A DNA stretch of 64,000 bases from Bog-159 sp963818855 (lineage in GTDB: Bacteria > Acidobacteriota > Terriglobia > Bryobacterales > Bryobacteraceae). The stretch covers positions 186,001 to 250,000 of the forward strand of contig CAWFUH010000007.1 in assembly GCA_963818855.1 (NCBI GenBank). The letters run 5' to 3'. Below are positions 1 through 9,393 of the stretch, piece after piece. Both the position numbers and the translations under genes were made by a program. Numbering within the stretch: position 1 is the first letter of the stretch; the number at the start of each line of letters is the position of its first letter. The notes beneath the pieces were generated by a model. That model made no database searches. It saw only the letters and a list, made by a program, of their open reading frames with translations, and was not told where the DNA came from.

Positions 1-1012
1 TGTGCAGCGATTGCGTTCCGCCCAGCACCGCCGCCATCGCCTGAATCGCCGTGCGCACCACGTTGTTATACGGCTGCTGCCATGTCAGCGAGCACCCGGC
101 GGTCTGCGCATGAAAGCGCAGCTTCAGGCTGCGCTCGTCTTTCGCGCCGAAGCGCTCGCGCATGGCGTGCGCCCACAGCTTGCGCGCCGCGCGATACTTG
201 GCGATTTCCTCGAAAAAATCGTTGTGCGCGTTAAAAAAGAAACTCAGCCGCGGCGCGAATTCATCCACCTGCATGCCCCGCTCGAGCCCCCACTCCACGT
301 ACTCCATGCCGTCCCGCAGCGTGAAAGCCAATTCCTGCACCGCGGTCGACCCGGCCTCCCGAATATGGTACCCGCTGATCGAAATCGGATTGAATCGCGG
401 CGTGTGCCGCGCGCCGAATTCGATCGTGTCCGTGACCAGCCGCATGGAGGGACGCGGCGGAAAAATATACTCCTTCTGCGCGATGTATTCCTTCAGGATG
501 TCGTTCTGCAGCGTGCCGGATACCTTCTGCCAATCCACGCCCTGCTGCTCCGCCACCGCCAGGTACATCGCCCACAGCACCGCCGCCGGCGAGTTGATGG
601 TCATCGAAACCGTGACATCCCCCAGCGGGATGCCGCGGAACAGAATTTCCATGTCTTCGAGCGATGAAATCGCCGCGCCGCACTTCCCCACTTCGCCTTC
701 GGAAAGCGCGTGGTCGGCATCGTAGCCCATCAGCGTCGGCAGGTCGAAAGCCACCGACAGGCCGGTCTGCCCCTGCTCCAGCAGGTAGTGATAGCGGCGA
801 TTGGTCTCCTCGGGCGTCGCGAACCCGGAGAACTGCCGCATGGTCCACAGCCGCCCGCGATACATGGATTCGTGGATGCCGCGCGTGTACGGAAACTCGC
901 CGGGCGCCGCCAAATCCCGCCGCGGATCGAAATCCCCCAACTGCTCCGGCCCGTAAAGCGGCTCGATCGGCACCCCGCTGATGGTGGTGTACTGCTTCTC
1001 CGCGACAGCCAT
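1..1012 (-). CDS. Methylmalonyl-CoA mutase large subunit, N-terminal part (cut by window start)
   Basis: The reading frame begins at an ATG at 1010-1012 and runs off the left edge without a stop, giving about 337 residues. They match the substrate-binding TIM barrel of the B12-dependent acyl-CoA mutase family. Visible hallmarks are FPYTRGIHESMYRGRLWTMR near the N-terminus, then QFSGFATPEETNRRY and GQTGLSVAFDLPTLMGYD, and later TINSPAAVLW and NDILKEYIAQKEYIFPPRP. The enzyme interconverts methylmalonyl-CoA (or isobutyryl-CoA in sister enzymes) and succinyl-CoA in the cytoplasm; substrate cannot be settled without the C-terminal half and the B12-binding subunit. A close alternative is isobutyryl-CoA mutase. 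The family call is firm. Confidence 0.93.
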   Translation of the reverse strand, partial: MAVAEKQYTTISGVPIEPLYGPEQLGDFDPRRDLAAPGEFPYTRGIHESMYRGRLWTMRQFSGFATPEETNRRYHYLLEQGQTGLSVAFDLPTLMGYDADHALSEGEVGKCGAAISSLEDMEILFRGIPLGDVTVSMTINSPAAVLWAMYLAVAEQQGVDWQKVSGTLQNDILKEYIAQKEYIFPPRPSMRLVTDTIEFGARHTPRFNPISISGYHIREAGSTAVQELAFTLRDGMEYVEWGLERGMQVDEFAPRLSFFFNAHNDFFEEIAKYRAARKLWAHAMRERFGAKDERSLKLRFHAQTAGCSLTWQQPYNNVVRTAIQAMAAVLGGTQSLH

Positions 1013-1038
1013 GTCCCCATCTTAGCGAACCTGCTGGT

Positions 1039-1083
1039 GTGGGGCAGGACTCCAGTCCTGCGCGGGTCCTCCAGGACCCGCCC
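1039..1083. repeat. Intergenic palindromic repeat (GTGGGGCAGG family)
   Basis: The unit has two nested short palindromes: GGACTCCAGTCC framed by GCAGG/CCTGC, followed by GGGTCC-TCCA-GGACCC. Copies with the same scaffold but different palindrome cores lie at 9337, 16241, 24111, 44039 and 48159. It sits between the mutase start and the end of the GloVer-repeat gene. Confidence 0.8.
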
Positions 1084-1123
1084 TTCGCATCCGGGCACGC
1101 ACTGGCCGACGTGGACGGCTCCG

Positions 1124-2407
1124 TCAGGGAACCAGCTTATATACGACGCCGTAGTTGCTCGTCCCACCGTGAAGTGTTACGCCGTAGAGAGTGCCGCTGG
1201 CATCCGCCGTGAGCGAAGTCCCGGGATCCGCTCCGTCAGGACCATTGAACGTATACGCCGTCGTGTAATCCCAAAACAGCGGATCCTCATCGGGCGCAAG
1301 CTTGAAGATCGTGCCCGAATCCGGGGTAGTGCCATCGCCGCCGGCGCTGGTCGTGCCCCAGAAAGTTCCCGCTACGTTCAGCAGGCCGGCTGTGGGTGTG
1401 TAGCCGTCGCTGCCACCGGTGAAGCTATGCCACACCCTGAGAGTGTAGGCCGGATTCCCGGCGAAACCCTTTACCAGTTCGAAAAGCACGCCGCCACCTA
1501 TGGCGCCCCCGGATGCGGTTGTGCCCCAGAGGTCGGCGGGGCTGCCCACCAGAGCGCCATTGGGGCTGGCGCCATCGGCGCCGCCTGCAAAGTCGTACAG
1601 ACTCGTATAGGTGTAAGGGAGGGTCGCCGCCGGCGTTAGCTCAAATACCGCGCCATGGCCGTAAGCTCCCCCGGAGGCTGTAGTGCCATATAGATTGCCG
1701 GCCGAATCCAGTAACAAACCGCCATGGAGTTGTGGGCACTCCCCGTCGGGTTCCTGGAATTCGTACAGGTCGATGTAGGTCCAGACCGAGCCGCCACTCG
1801 GCGGGACTAGCTTGAACACCATGCCGCAGCCATAAAGGCCTGGCCCTCCATCCTGGGTCACGCCATACAAGGCGCCGTCCGCATCCATCGTCAGGGCCTC
1901 GCGCGGGAAGAATCCCCTATCGCAGCCCTCGGCGTTGCAATTGGCGATGATTATCTCGCCCCAGCCAGTCGGCTGCTTGGGTGTAGGTATCAGCTCGTAT
2001 ACGGTGCCTGTGTTTGAAGTGCCGCCCCAAAGGGTGGTGCCGTAGAGATTGCCTTTCTGGTCGGCGATCAGTTGGCTGGAGGGCTTCTGGCCGTCGCGCG
2101 CGCGAATGAACTCATGCACCACCTTGAAGGTTCCCAGGCCCGTGGCAGGGATTGAGAGGCTGTATACGGCCGATTGCACTTCGTCGTTTCTAGTTGCTCC
2201 GAAGAGGTGATTATCGTGGATAAGAAGGCCGGTTGCTAATTCGCCATACTCCGAGCCTTCGTCGTAGATCACGCTCAGCGTCTGCGCTCTGGCCGCGCCC
2301 GGCGGCAGAACGGCCATCAAAATGGCGGCGGCCACCGTCAGGCTGGGCCATGCTCTGGCGCGCTGGTGCCAAGGATTCGTGTTAGATGTTATCGCGAAAT
2401 ATTTCAT
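1124..2407 (-). CDS. Secreted GloVer-repeat (TIGR03803-type) protein
   Basis: The protein has a signal peptide (hydrophobic stretch around LTVAAAILMAVLPPGAARAQ) and then about seven copies of a roughly 50-residue repeat with the core G-x-LYG-x-T-x2-GG followed by G-x-V-x-[EK]L. Examples are GNLYGTTLWGGTSNTGTVYE and GTLYGVTLHGGTSNYGVVYK. This is the Gloeobacter/Verrucomicrobia repeat, expected to form a beta-propeller-like extracellular domain; its function is unknown. I chose the ATG at 2407 because GGAG lies six bases before it; an ATG four codons upstream is possible. No C-terminal anchor is seen, so the protein may be free in the periplasm or exported. Confidence 0.85.
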   Translation of the reverse strand: MKYFAITSNTNPWHQRARAWPSLTVAAAILMAVLPPGAARAQTLSVIYDEGSEYGELATGLLIHDNHLFGATRNDEVQSAVYSLSIPATGLGTFKVVHEFIRARDGQKPSSQLIADQKGNLYGTTLWGGTSNTGTVYELIPTPKQPTGWGEIIIANCNAEGCDRGFFPREALTMDADGALYGVTQDGGPGLYGCGMVFKLVPPSGGSVWTYIDLYEFQEPDGECPQLHGGLLLDSAGNLYGTTASGGAYGHGAVFELTPAATLPYTYTSLYDFAGGADGASPNGALVGSPADLWGTTASGGAIGGGVLFELVKGFAGNPAYTLRVWHSFTGGSDGYTPTAGLLNVAGTFWGTTSAGGDGTTPDSGTIFKLAPDEDPLFWDYTTAYTFNGPDGADPGTSLTADASGTLYGVTLHGGTSNYGVVYKLVP

Positions 2408-2688
2408 TGAAATCTCCATCTCAGGTATTCCCGCGCCCAGTTACAACAAGTCACAACCCGTTGCGCGAGCGATCACACCTCAACATACGGAATTTGCCCG
2501 GATATTTTGCGCCTTATGGGAGAATTCTTTTTTTAAGACCCTAATAGCCTACAATTAGAAACCACCGCCGCGCTCACGAGCGATGTCGATCTGCTGGCGG
2601 AGGCACTCACCACCGGAATACCAAGGCGAATGATGTGCTCAGGTCGCTGTCGGACCATCGAGCGGTGGATCACCATTGGCCAATACGT
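2408..2688. other. AT-rich upstream region of the GloVer gene
   Basis: This stretch is clearly more AT-rich than its surroundings (for example around 2515-2560) and carries no convincing gene. It probably holds the minus-strand promoter of the GloVer-repeat gene, but I could not fix a -35/-10 pair. Confidence 0.4.
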
Positions 2689-2730
2689 TGGAGGGCGGGC
2701 TTTAGCCGGCGCGGGGCTTCAGCCCCGCCG
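2689..2730. repeat. Palindromic repeat (GGGGCTTCAGCCCC type) overlapping a gene end
   Basis: The sequence GGCGCGGGGCTTCAGCCCCG contains a palindromic core and is preceded by GGAGGGCGGGCTTTAGCC. Related copies are near 42371, 44131 and 51085. It contains the stop codon and the last codons of the thiamine-binding protein gene, so part of that C-terminus is repeat-encoded. Confidence 0.65.
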
Positions 2731-3034
2731 CATCGGAGCCCAGCTTCTCCTCAACGCTGCGGATCTTGTCTTCCATATGCTGCTCCCGGTCGGTGCGGGT
2801 GCCGAAGCGCAGTGTAGAAGAAATGCGCGGCGCACCCATGGCGTGCACCACTTCGTGGCAGCGCTTGATCGCGGCAAACACGTCGTCCCACTCGCCTTCG
2901 ATATTAGTGCCGTAGGCGTGCAGCTTGGTCTTGAGACCGGCCTCGGCGAGCACGCGCTCGCACGCGGCCACCTCTTTTGAAACGGATGTTCCAATGCCGA
3001 TGGGCACCACGCACAGGTCTGCTATCACCTTCAT
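2702..3034 (-). CDS. MTH1187/YqgV-family thiamine-binding protein
   Basis: This 110-residue protein has the signature of the MTH1187/YkoF-like family (PF01910): an N-terminal beta strand with VVPIGIGTSVSKEVA, then KLHAYGTNIEGEWDDVFAAI and the helix CHEVVHAMGAPRISSTLRFG-TR. Family members are small ferredoxin-fold oligomers that bind thiamine or a related cofactor in the cytoplasm; their exact role is not settled. The last residues (about AAGLKPRAG) are encoded by an intergenic repeat, so the native end of the fold is probably near KIRSVEEKLGSD. It stands alone with no obvious operon partner. Confidence 0.85.
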   Translation of the reverse strand: MKVIADLCVVPIGIGTSVSKEVAACERVLAEAGLKTKLHAYGTNIEGEWDDVFAAIKRCHEVVHAMGAPRISSTLRFGTRTDREQHMEDKIRSVEEKLGSDAAGLKPRAG

Positions 3035-3043
3035 GAGCCCAGT

Positions 3044-3390
3044 CTAACGTGTGTTGCCCTCAGTAGCGCCGCTCAGGTTGCTCGATAGCCGCTCCCAATC
3101 CTCGCGGTTAATCGGTCGAATGGCGTTGATGGAGTCTTCAAGTTTGAGGAAAGAAATCTTCGGTGGAAGCCTGACTAGAAGCTGATCGGTGAACGGTAGA
3201 TTCGGCCTCGGATGAATTTCAGGTATGTCCAAATGCGGCCGATCGCAATGGCAGCGATCCTGTTGGACCACTCTTCCTGCCCCTTCTCCGTCCACTGGAA
3301 ATCGCTTGGTGGCAGGTAGTACTCAAGAATCCGTTTGAGAATATAGTTCTTCTGAATCTTAGTGAGTGTGGCGTCGGTCGCATCTCGCAT
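3044..3390 (-). pseudogene. Hypothetical protein, possibly one gene split by a frameshift
   Basis: Two minus-strand frames overlap here. One starts at 3390 (MRDATDATLTKIQKNYILKR, about 71 residues); the other covers 3044-3295 and continues with HLDIPEIHPRPNLPFTDQLL to SSNLSGATEGNTR. Joining them near 3225-3250 would give one hydrophilic protein of about 115 residues with no recognised domain. They could equally be a small gene plus noise. I do not recognise a family. Confidence 0.3.
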
Positions 3391-3511
3391 TGGCTACTTC
3401 TTCCGGCTTCGCTCCTCTGCCGGTTCGCAACGGTTACGCCAACCACGCCGCCCTGGAACCTGACCGGGCCGACGCCTGGCTGGTTCTCGGCTCGCCTCCT
3501 GCTTCGCCGGT

Positions 3512-3904
3512 TTAGATCATAAAGCCCGTAACCAGTTCTTTGGCCCACTCCCGCAGTTCAAATTCGGTGGCATTCGGAAACAGGTCTTGTCTTTGGAACT
3601 GGGCAACCCACTTATTGATCTGCCAGCGACGAAGCTCTGGAAACAAATGGAATTTGTATTCTGAGATCCTCTGTGCCAGTCGGTCCCAATGCATGTCGTA
3701 ACAAGCCGTGCGCATCACCGTCAGGGCAATCGCATAAGCGAGTATTGGAATCTTCAGCCTGGGCCTTGGCGGAATTCGAGAGAAGGCCTGGGGCTGAATG
3801 ACCTCCAACTGAAGCAGCGGCGCTCGATGACTACGTGGTTCTGTGGTGATATCAATCATTCGCGACCAACGACCGAAAGCATCAGCTGGAGTGCGAACGG
3901 CCAC
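3512..3904 (-). CDS. Hypothetical protein
   Basis: This is a 130-residue reading frame with protein-like composition in its C-terminal two thirds (RISEYKFHLFPELRRWQINK, then FPNATEFELREWAKELV), suggesting a small helical soluble protein with a short hydrophobic stretch near the middle (ILAYAIALTVM). The N-terminal 20-30 residues look less convincing, so translation may begin at an internal codon. No family recognised. It lies in a stretch (3.0-4.7 kb) of lower coding density. Confidence 0.4.
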   Translation of the reverse strand: MAVRTPADAFGRWSRMIDITTEPRSHRAPLLQLEVIQPQAFSRIPPRPRLKIPILAYAIALTVMRTACYDMHWDRLAQRISEYKFHLFPELRRWQINKWVAQFQRQDLFPNATEFELREWAKELVTGFMI

Positions 3905-4701
3905 CTTTCCTTATCGGCACAAAAAGAGGTTCACGATAGACCCAGACACGCCGCCGCCACACCTGACCCGCACGTTCACACGCTTCGACGGATACGAAAG
4001 ACGATCTGCAAGGCCCTGGTCCGCAAACCGGCCGCTTTGACGGCGGCTTCAGCCACAGACGATGTACCTCTTCGACGGAAGGTAAGGCTACCGGTTCGCG
4101 ATGGCAGCGCCGGATTCTGACCGGTTCGAGACGGTAGCACTGTGAGGTTGCGATTTGGAATGCCGGTTTCAAAGGGCCACAGTGAACATGCCCGCTACGG
4201 TCGATTGCACCTACCGCAATAGCGCCCCGGCATCATCTGTTAGGTATTAAGAAATGAGGTGGGTCGCCGCTCTGATTTCTCTCTTACGCCCTTAGGCCGA
4301 AACTCGCTCAGACGCCGCCACAAAAAAGGACTCCGGGATGTCCCAGAGCGGCGATACTAGACCGACCACGCTGGGCCACGATGACAAATTCGACGCCGCG
4401 CCATATGCAATGAAAACAAACCCCGCCCGTCGACCCGCCAACCGGACACGCCCAACCGGCATGCTACGCTGATGCCGGGCAAGGGTCTTTGACATCCGAA
4501 TTAATAACCTGGAAGGCAACTCATCCGCGCGTGGCCAAGCCAACGGAAATTACCATTCGAACCCAACTTCTCCTTTGTTTTCAATAGGGCTGCCGAAACC
4601 AAAAGCCAACTTGGCCGCGAATTCGACTAAACCAATGTAACTTAACTCTACTTAATCAAAATAGCTAGCTATAGCTAATCTTCCATGGTAAGCTACAGCG
4701 T
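3905..4701. other. Region without a supportable gene; upstream region of the first Oar-like receptor
   Basis: Short frames on both strands here have arginine/proline-rich composition typical of non-coding GC-rich DNA. The last 130 bases (4570-4700) turn AT-rich, with a CTAGCTATAGCTA run just before the receptor start, consistent with its promoter and leader. Confidence 0.45.
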
Positions 4702-7700
4702 ATGACCCCTGTCGGCTGCACCTGGATGGCGATCGCCGCGATCACCGTCCTCCTCCCCACGCCCGCCACCCCGCAGGGGGAAACCACCAGCGCCATCGCC
4801 GGACAAGTCGCCGATCCGTCCGGCGCCACCCTGCCCGGCGCCACCGTCCGTCTCCGCGGCGAAGGAAACGGCATCGCACGCGCCGCGCAAACCGGCGATT
4901 CCGGCCGCTTCACTTTCTCGCAATTGAAGCCAGGCGTCTACACGCTGGAAGCCGCCGCCCCGGGGTTTGAGCTGCAGCGCAGAACATCCATCGCAGCCGC
5001 TGTCGGCCAGACCCAAACCGTGGACTTTATCCTGCCTGTGGCCGCCGCCGGGCGCCAGAACATTGTCGTGACCGTCGAAGCGCCGCTCATCAACACCGAT
5101 AATGCGAATACCGCCACTACGCTCAGTGCGCAATCCATCGCCAACCTTCCGAACCCCGGCTCCGATCTCACCTATCCGGTGCAGTTCGCACCCGGCGCGC
5201 TGATCAACACCGCGGGCAGCAGCAACGATTTCGTCGGAGCCCAGAACGGCTACGGCAACGTGCAGTTCAACGGGTTGCCTGCCTTGTCGAACGCCTACAT
5301 CGTAGACGGCCTCGAAACCAACGATCCGCTGACCAATCTCAACAGCGGACTGGCGACCAACCTGGTGTTGGGGCTCAACTCCATTTCGGAAGTCACTGTC
5401 AACACCACCTCGTATGCGGTGGACCAGGGCCGCTACGGTGCTGCCCAGATCACTTATGTTACTAAGTCGGGCACCAATACGTTCCATGGCAACCTCTACG
5501 AGCTATGGAACGGATCGAAGCTGAACGCGGCGGACTTCTTCACCAACGCCACGCCGGATAATCAGAAGCCGCGCTCCACGGTGAACCATTTCGGCGGCAG
5601 CCTGGGTGGACCGGTGCGCCGCAACCGGCTCTTCTTCTTTGGCGATTTCGAGCAGTTGCGCATCGCGCTGCCTATCGTGACGCCGGTGACGGTGCCCACC
5701 TCTGCATTCGCCGCCTACGTGCTGCAGCAACTGCCGCGCGGCGGCGTGGATAGCGTGACCGGCGCGGTCTACTCGGCCCAGCCGCAACTGGTTCCCTTCT
5801 ATCGCAATCTGTTTTCGCTATACCGCGGCGCGGGCGGCACGCCGCTGGCCGTCCTCGGATGCCCCATCGAAACCGACGGCAGTACGGCGGGTGGTGCTCC
5901 TCCGGATGGCAACGGCTGCGCCGCGCGCCGCAGCGTCTCGCAATCGAGCGGCGATCACGAGCAGGTGGTCACCACGCGCCTCGACTACAACATCGATCCG
6001 GCCAACACTACCTGGTTTCGTTTTCAGTCCGATACCGGCCTGCAAGCCGCCTATACCGACCCGATCAATCCGGTCTTCAACGCCATCTCGTCGCAGCCGC
6101 TTTATTCCTTCGCCTCCGGCTTTACGCACATCTTCAGCCCGCAACTGGTGAATTACTTCAATCCGGCCTTTTCGTGGTACGAGAGCCTGTTCGGTCCAGC
6201 GGATCTTACCAAGACTCTGGCGGCCTTTCCGATCACCCTCGAAGGCACCGGGTCCAACGCACCGTTCACTACCCTGGGCGGCCTGGATAGCAATTGGGTG
6301 CAAGGCCGCCGTGCCACACGTTTTCACGTCAACGATAGTCTGTCGTACGCCGCGGGCCGCCACGACCTCCGCTTCGGCCTGAGTTCGCGGCGCCTGCGCA
6401 TCAACGATTTCGATTTCGGGACGGGCACTACCCCGCTGGTCACTTATACGACACTTCCGCAATTCATCTACGGCGTGGCATCCACGGCCACGCGCAGCTT
6501 TCCCCTGGCCGACTCGCAGCCGTTCAACTATCTGAATGTCGATTTATACGCGCAGGATTCCATCAAATTGACGCCCAAGCTCAACTGGACCATCGGCCTG
6601 CGCATGGCGCACAATTCCAATCCGGAGAACCCGCACGCACTGATCGCGCGGCTGCCGGGATCGTTCGCGGCGTTGCCGCATGACGTCGATCAACCTCTCG
6701 ACGCGGCCATCGAAACGGGCCTGACGCACCTGTTCCCGGCAACCTTGTGGGCGCTGTGGCAGCCGCGCACGGCCCTCGCCTGGCAGTTCGCGCCGGGCTT
6801 TGTGCTGCGCACCGGCTTCGGCCTGTTCTCCGATATCCTGCCCGGCAGCGTGGCCGACCAGGTGGGCGCCAATCCGCCTTACGTGAACACGTTTCAAGGC
6901 GGTCTGCTGGGATCGGCCGGTGGTCTGGCCATCGCGCCCGGAGTACCCAACAGCGCCATCGATGCCACGGCCGCCGCAAATCAGGCGTTCCTGCGCGGAT
7001 TCCAGCAGGGCGAGCTATCGTGTGCATCCGCGCTCGCCAACCCACGGCAATGCCTGCCGCCGGTCGCCCTGAACGCCGTCCCCGATGGCCGCCTGCGCGC
7101 CCCTTATTTCCTGCAGTGGAGTTTCGGCATCGAGCACCAGGCCGGTAGCTCCGGCAGCCTGCGCGCGCAATATGTGGGCACGCGCGCCATCGATCTGCCC
7201 TATCAGACAGAAGTCAACGGATATCAGACCGTGTGCGCGGGGTGCTTTGCTCCATTTCCTTACGGCCAGCCGTCCGATCCGCGCTTTGCCGCCGTCGATC
7301 AACTTGCGACCGGCGCCAACAGTCACTACCACGGATTGCAGCTTACCGCCCAGAAACGGCTGGCGGGCGGCTTGGAATTAAACGCCAACTATACCTGGAG
7401 TCACTGCCTGGATACTGTTTCGAACGGAGGCTTTCTCTCCTTTTCGTCGGCAGGCATCCTATCGCCGCTGCCGAACGAGTTGTGGCGTCAGTACGGCGAT
7501 TGCGATTACGATGTGCGCAACAACTTCAACGCGTCGTATGTCTACGCGCTGCCTTTCCACACCAACCGCACGCGGCTGAAGGCGTTGGTGGAAGGATGGC
7601 AGATTTCCGGCACGATGTTCGTGCACAGCGGTCTGCCGTTAACGGTGCTGAGTGCGCCCTACAGCGCGAACGGACACGGCATTGTGGAAGGCAGCGGTCC

Positions 7701-8175
7701 GCAGTTTGCGAGCGTGGTGCCGGGCGTGCCGCAGTATGCCCATGGTCCCATAGCTGGCGTAACGCAGCCGGGCACCATTCAGTGGCTCAACCCGAACGCG
7801 TTTGTCTCCGCGGTCGATCCCGGCACGGGCGCCTGCTACGGCGGCGACAATCCGGTCAACTGCCAGTTCGGCGATCTGGGCCGCAACACCTTGCGCGGCC
7901 CGGACTTTATCTGGAGCGACTTCTATGTGACCAGGCGCTTCCGCCTGCGCGAGGGCGTGACGCTGCGCATGGATGGGCAATTCTTCAACGTTCTGAACCA
8001 TCCCAATTTCGCGTTGCCATCGGTGGTGGCGGGCATCCCCGGCCAGCCTGCCACGCAAACCGGCTTCGGGGCGATTACCTCAACCACGTCGCCGCCCACC
8101 GGGCTGCTGGGCGTCGGGCTGGGCGGCGACAATTCGCCGCGGATGATCGCCATCCAGGCGAGGGTGGAGTTCTAA
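4702..8175 (+). CDS. TonB-dependent receptor, Oar-like, with carboxypeptidase regulatory-like domain
   Basis: The 1157-residue protein has a signal peptide (cleavage near TPATPQG), then a carboxypeptidase-regulatory Ig-like domain at about residues 28-115 (AIAGQVADPSGATLPGATVR, then LKPGVYTLEAAAPGFE), a plug domain (about 120-260; IVDGLETNDPLTNLNSG, then YGAAQITYVTKSGTN) and a long outer-membrane beta-barrel ending in IQARVEF with the usual terminal Phe. This is the Oar/Cna-B receptor type expanded in Acidobacteria and thought to import large polymers or oligosaccharides with TonB energy. The substrate is unknown and no degradative enzyme is adjacent. The ATG at 4702 follows an AT-rich leader. 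Confidence 0.93.
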   Translation: MTPVGCTWMAIAAITVLLPTPATPQGETTSAIAGQVADPSGATLPGATVRLRGEGNGIARAAQTGDSGRFTFSQLKPGVYTLEAAAPGFELQRRTSIAAAVGQTQTVDFILPVAAAGRQNIVVTVEAPLINTDNANTATTLSAQSIANLPNPGSDLTYPVQFAPGALINTAGSSNDFVGAQNGYGNVQFNGLPALSNAYIVDGLETNDPLTNLNSGLATNLVLGLNSISEVTVNTTSYAVDQGRYGAAQITYVTKSGTNTFHGNLYELWNGSKLNAADFFTNATPDNQKPRSTVNHFGGSLGGPVRRNRLFFFGDFEQLRIALPIVTPVTVPTSAFAAYVLQQLPRGGVDSVTGAVYSAQPQLVPFYRNLFSLYRGAGGTPLAVLGCPIETDGSTAGGAPPDGNGCAARRSVSQSSGDHEQVVTTRLDYNIDPANTTWFRFQSDTGLQAAYTDPINPVFNAISSQPLYSFASGFTHIFSPQLVNYFNPAFSWYESLFGPADLTKTLAAFPITLEGTGSNAPFTTLGGLDSNWVQGRRATRFHVNDSLSYAAGRHDLRFGLSSRRLRINDFDFGTGTTPLVTYTTLPQFIYGVASTATRSFPLADSQPFNYLNVDLYAQDSIKLTPKLNWTIGLRMAHNSNPENPHALIARLPGSFAALPHDVDQPLDAAIETGLTHLFPATLWALWQPRTALAWQFAPGFVLRTGFGLFSDILPGSVADQVGANPPYVNTFQGGLLGSAGGLAIAPGVPNSAIDATAAANQAFLRGFQQGELSCASALANPRQCLPPVALNAVPDGRLRAPYFLQWSFGIEHQAGSSGSLRAQYVGTRAIDLPYQTEVNGYQTVCAGCFAPFPYGQPSDPRFAAVDQLATGANSHYHGLQLTAQKRLAGGLELNANYTWSHCLDTVSNGGFLSFSSAGILSPLPNELWRQYGDCDYDVRNNFNASYVYALPFHTNRTRLKALVEGWQISGTMFVHSGLPLTVLSAPYSANGHGIVEGSGPQFASVVPGVPQYAHGPIAGVTQPGTIQWLNPNAFVSAVDPGTGACYGGDNPVNCQFGDLGRNTLRGPDFIWSDFYVTRRFRLREGVTLRMDGQFFNVLNHPNFALPSVVAGIPGQPATQTGFGAITSTTSPPTGLLGVGLGGDNSPRMIAIQARVEF

Positions 8176-8183
8176 GGCTCCCT

Positions 8184-8471
8184 CTACTGAAGCCCCAGGC
8201 GGAGATCTTCCTGCTTCTTCGGCCGCTGCTCCTCCCACATCCCCACCACCAGCGCAGCCGCCGACAAGGTGAAGATCACGATGGAAGTGTTATCCAAGCC
8301 GCGACGCCACAGAATCGCGCCGGCGGTGATGGCCGCACGAATCAGCCACCCGATGAGGCTTCGCGGGTTATGTCCGCGGCGCACGCGCACAATCGAGCGC
8401 CCCAGGAAATGCGCGAAGAACAGGCACAGCAGCCCCAATACGACGCGCAGCATGTCTTGCGGTATGGGCAT
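8184..8471 (-). CDS. Small integral membrane protein
   Basis: From the ATG at 8471 the protein is 95 residues with two or three hydrophobic segments (DMLRVVLGLLCLFFAHFLG, then LIGWLIRAAITAGAILW and TSIVIFTLSAAALVVGMW) and a charged tail EEQRPKKQEDLRLGLQ. An upstream in-frame ATG at 8543 would add 24 non-hydrophobic residues and collide with the divergent start of the next gene, so I prefer 8471. Function unknown. It converges on the receptor gene with an 8-bp gap. Confidence 0.65.
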   Translation of the reverse strand: MPIPQDMLRVVLGLLCLFFAHFLGRSIVRVRRGHNPRSLIGWLIRAAITAGAILWRRGLDNTSIVIFTLSAAALVVGMWEEQRPKKQEDLRLGLQ

Positions 8472-8542
8472 GCTTTCAATGTGACGCAACTCCGCCCCTT
8501 TTGGCAAGCGCCCGTTTGCAAGCGGCCGCGCGCCTTGCCACA

Positions 8543-9337
8543 ATGAGCCTCATGGGCCTCATGCATGAGATCCGCGAGTTTCCCGTCTCGCGCAATGCGG
8601 TTGCTATCTGGTGGCTCGGCCAAAACGGATTCATCTTCAAGACCGCCGAAGGCACCCTGCTCTCGACCGACCTCTACCTCACCAACTCCTGTCACGACTC
8701 CTATGCCGACTCCGGCATCAATCTCGATCGCCAGGTGCCCATCCTGCTGCCGCCGGAAGAGCTGAATGTCGATGTATTCACCTGCACGCACAACCACCAG
8801 GACCATACGGACCCAGCGACGATTGAGCTCCTCCGCCACAAAGACACCACCCAGTTCATCGGCCCACACCCCAGTTGCGAAGTGTTCCGCGCACAAGCGA
8901 TCGAGAGCGGCCGTATCGTGCCGGCCTGGCCCTCTTGCGCCATCGAGTTCCGCGACGTGGTCATACATGGCACATTTGCCCTGCCCACCGATTCCACCGA
9001 TCTCAATCACATGGGCTTCGTCTTCCAGTTTGGAAAAGGCCCGCGCGTGTACGTGACGGGCGACACCGATTACAGTGAGCTGCTGGCCTCGGCGGGCAAG
9101 CACCGGCCTGACCTGCTGATCACTTGCATCAATGGCGGCTTCAACAATCTCTCGCACTATGAGGCCGCGCAACTCGCCGCCCAGATCCAGCCAAAGGCTG
9201 CCATCCCCTGCCACTACGATATGTTCCCCGATAATTCCGTCGATCCCGGCCAGTTCCGAGCGTCGCTCGCGCTGCGCGCGCCAGAAGTGCGGTATCTCCG
9301 CCTGGAACATGGCAAGCCGTTCGTGTTTTCGTTATAG
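8543..9337 (+). CDS. UlaG-like metallo-beta-lactamase-fold hydrolase
   Basis: About 264 residues. The metal-binding motif appears as FTCTHNHQDHTDP (HxHxDH type), with later VTGDTDYSEL supplying the metal-bridging Asp and AIPCHYDMFPDN the C-terminal His. The start of the fold, AIWWLGQNGFIFKT, is typical of UlaG-type lactonases, which hydrolyse L-ascorbate-6-phosphate or related cyclic esters in the cytoplasm. No ascorbate operon genes are near, so the substrate is open. Three in-frame ATGs lie close together (8543, 8552, 8561); the first is given. The stop codon overlaps the first base of an intergenic repeat. Confidence 0.85.
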   Translation: MSLMGLMHEIREFPVSRNAVAIWWLGQNGFIFKTAEGTLLSTDLYLTNSCHDSYADSGINLDRQVPILLPPEELNVDVFTCTHNHQDHTDPATIELLRHKDTTQFIGPHPSCEVFRAQAIESGRIVPAWPSCAIEFRDVVIHGTFALPTDSTDLNHMGFVFQFGKGPRVYVTGDTDYSELLASAGKHRPDLLITCINGGFNNLSHYEAAQLAAQIQPKAAIPCHYDMFPDNSVDPGQFRASLALRAPEVRYLRLEHGKPFVFSL

Positions 9338-9379
9338 TGGGGCAGGCGTCCACGCCTGCGGCGGGTCTCCAGACCCGCC
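9337..9379. repeat. Intergenic palindromic repeat (GTGGGGCAGG family)
   Basis: It reads GTGGGGCAGGCGTCCACGCC followed by TGC and then GCGGGTC-TCCA-GACCCGC. The same text, inverted, occurs at 24111-24152. It begins on the last base of the preceding stop codon. Confidence 0.85.
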
Positions 9380-9393
9380 TCCGGTTCGCCTGT

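Noticed and set aside
2..725. Plus-strand ORFs opposite the methylmalonyl-CoA mutase
   Set aside because: Arg/Pro/His-rich shadows of the real minus-strand gene, with no family resemblance.
4292..4543. 83-codon minus-strand frame in the 3.9-4.7 kb gap
   Set aside because: No signal, no recognisable domain, and composition like the other non-coding frames in this gap.
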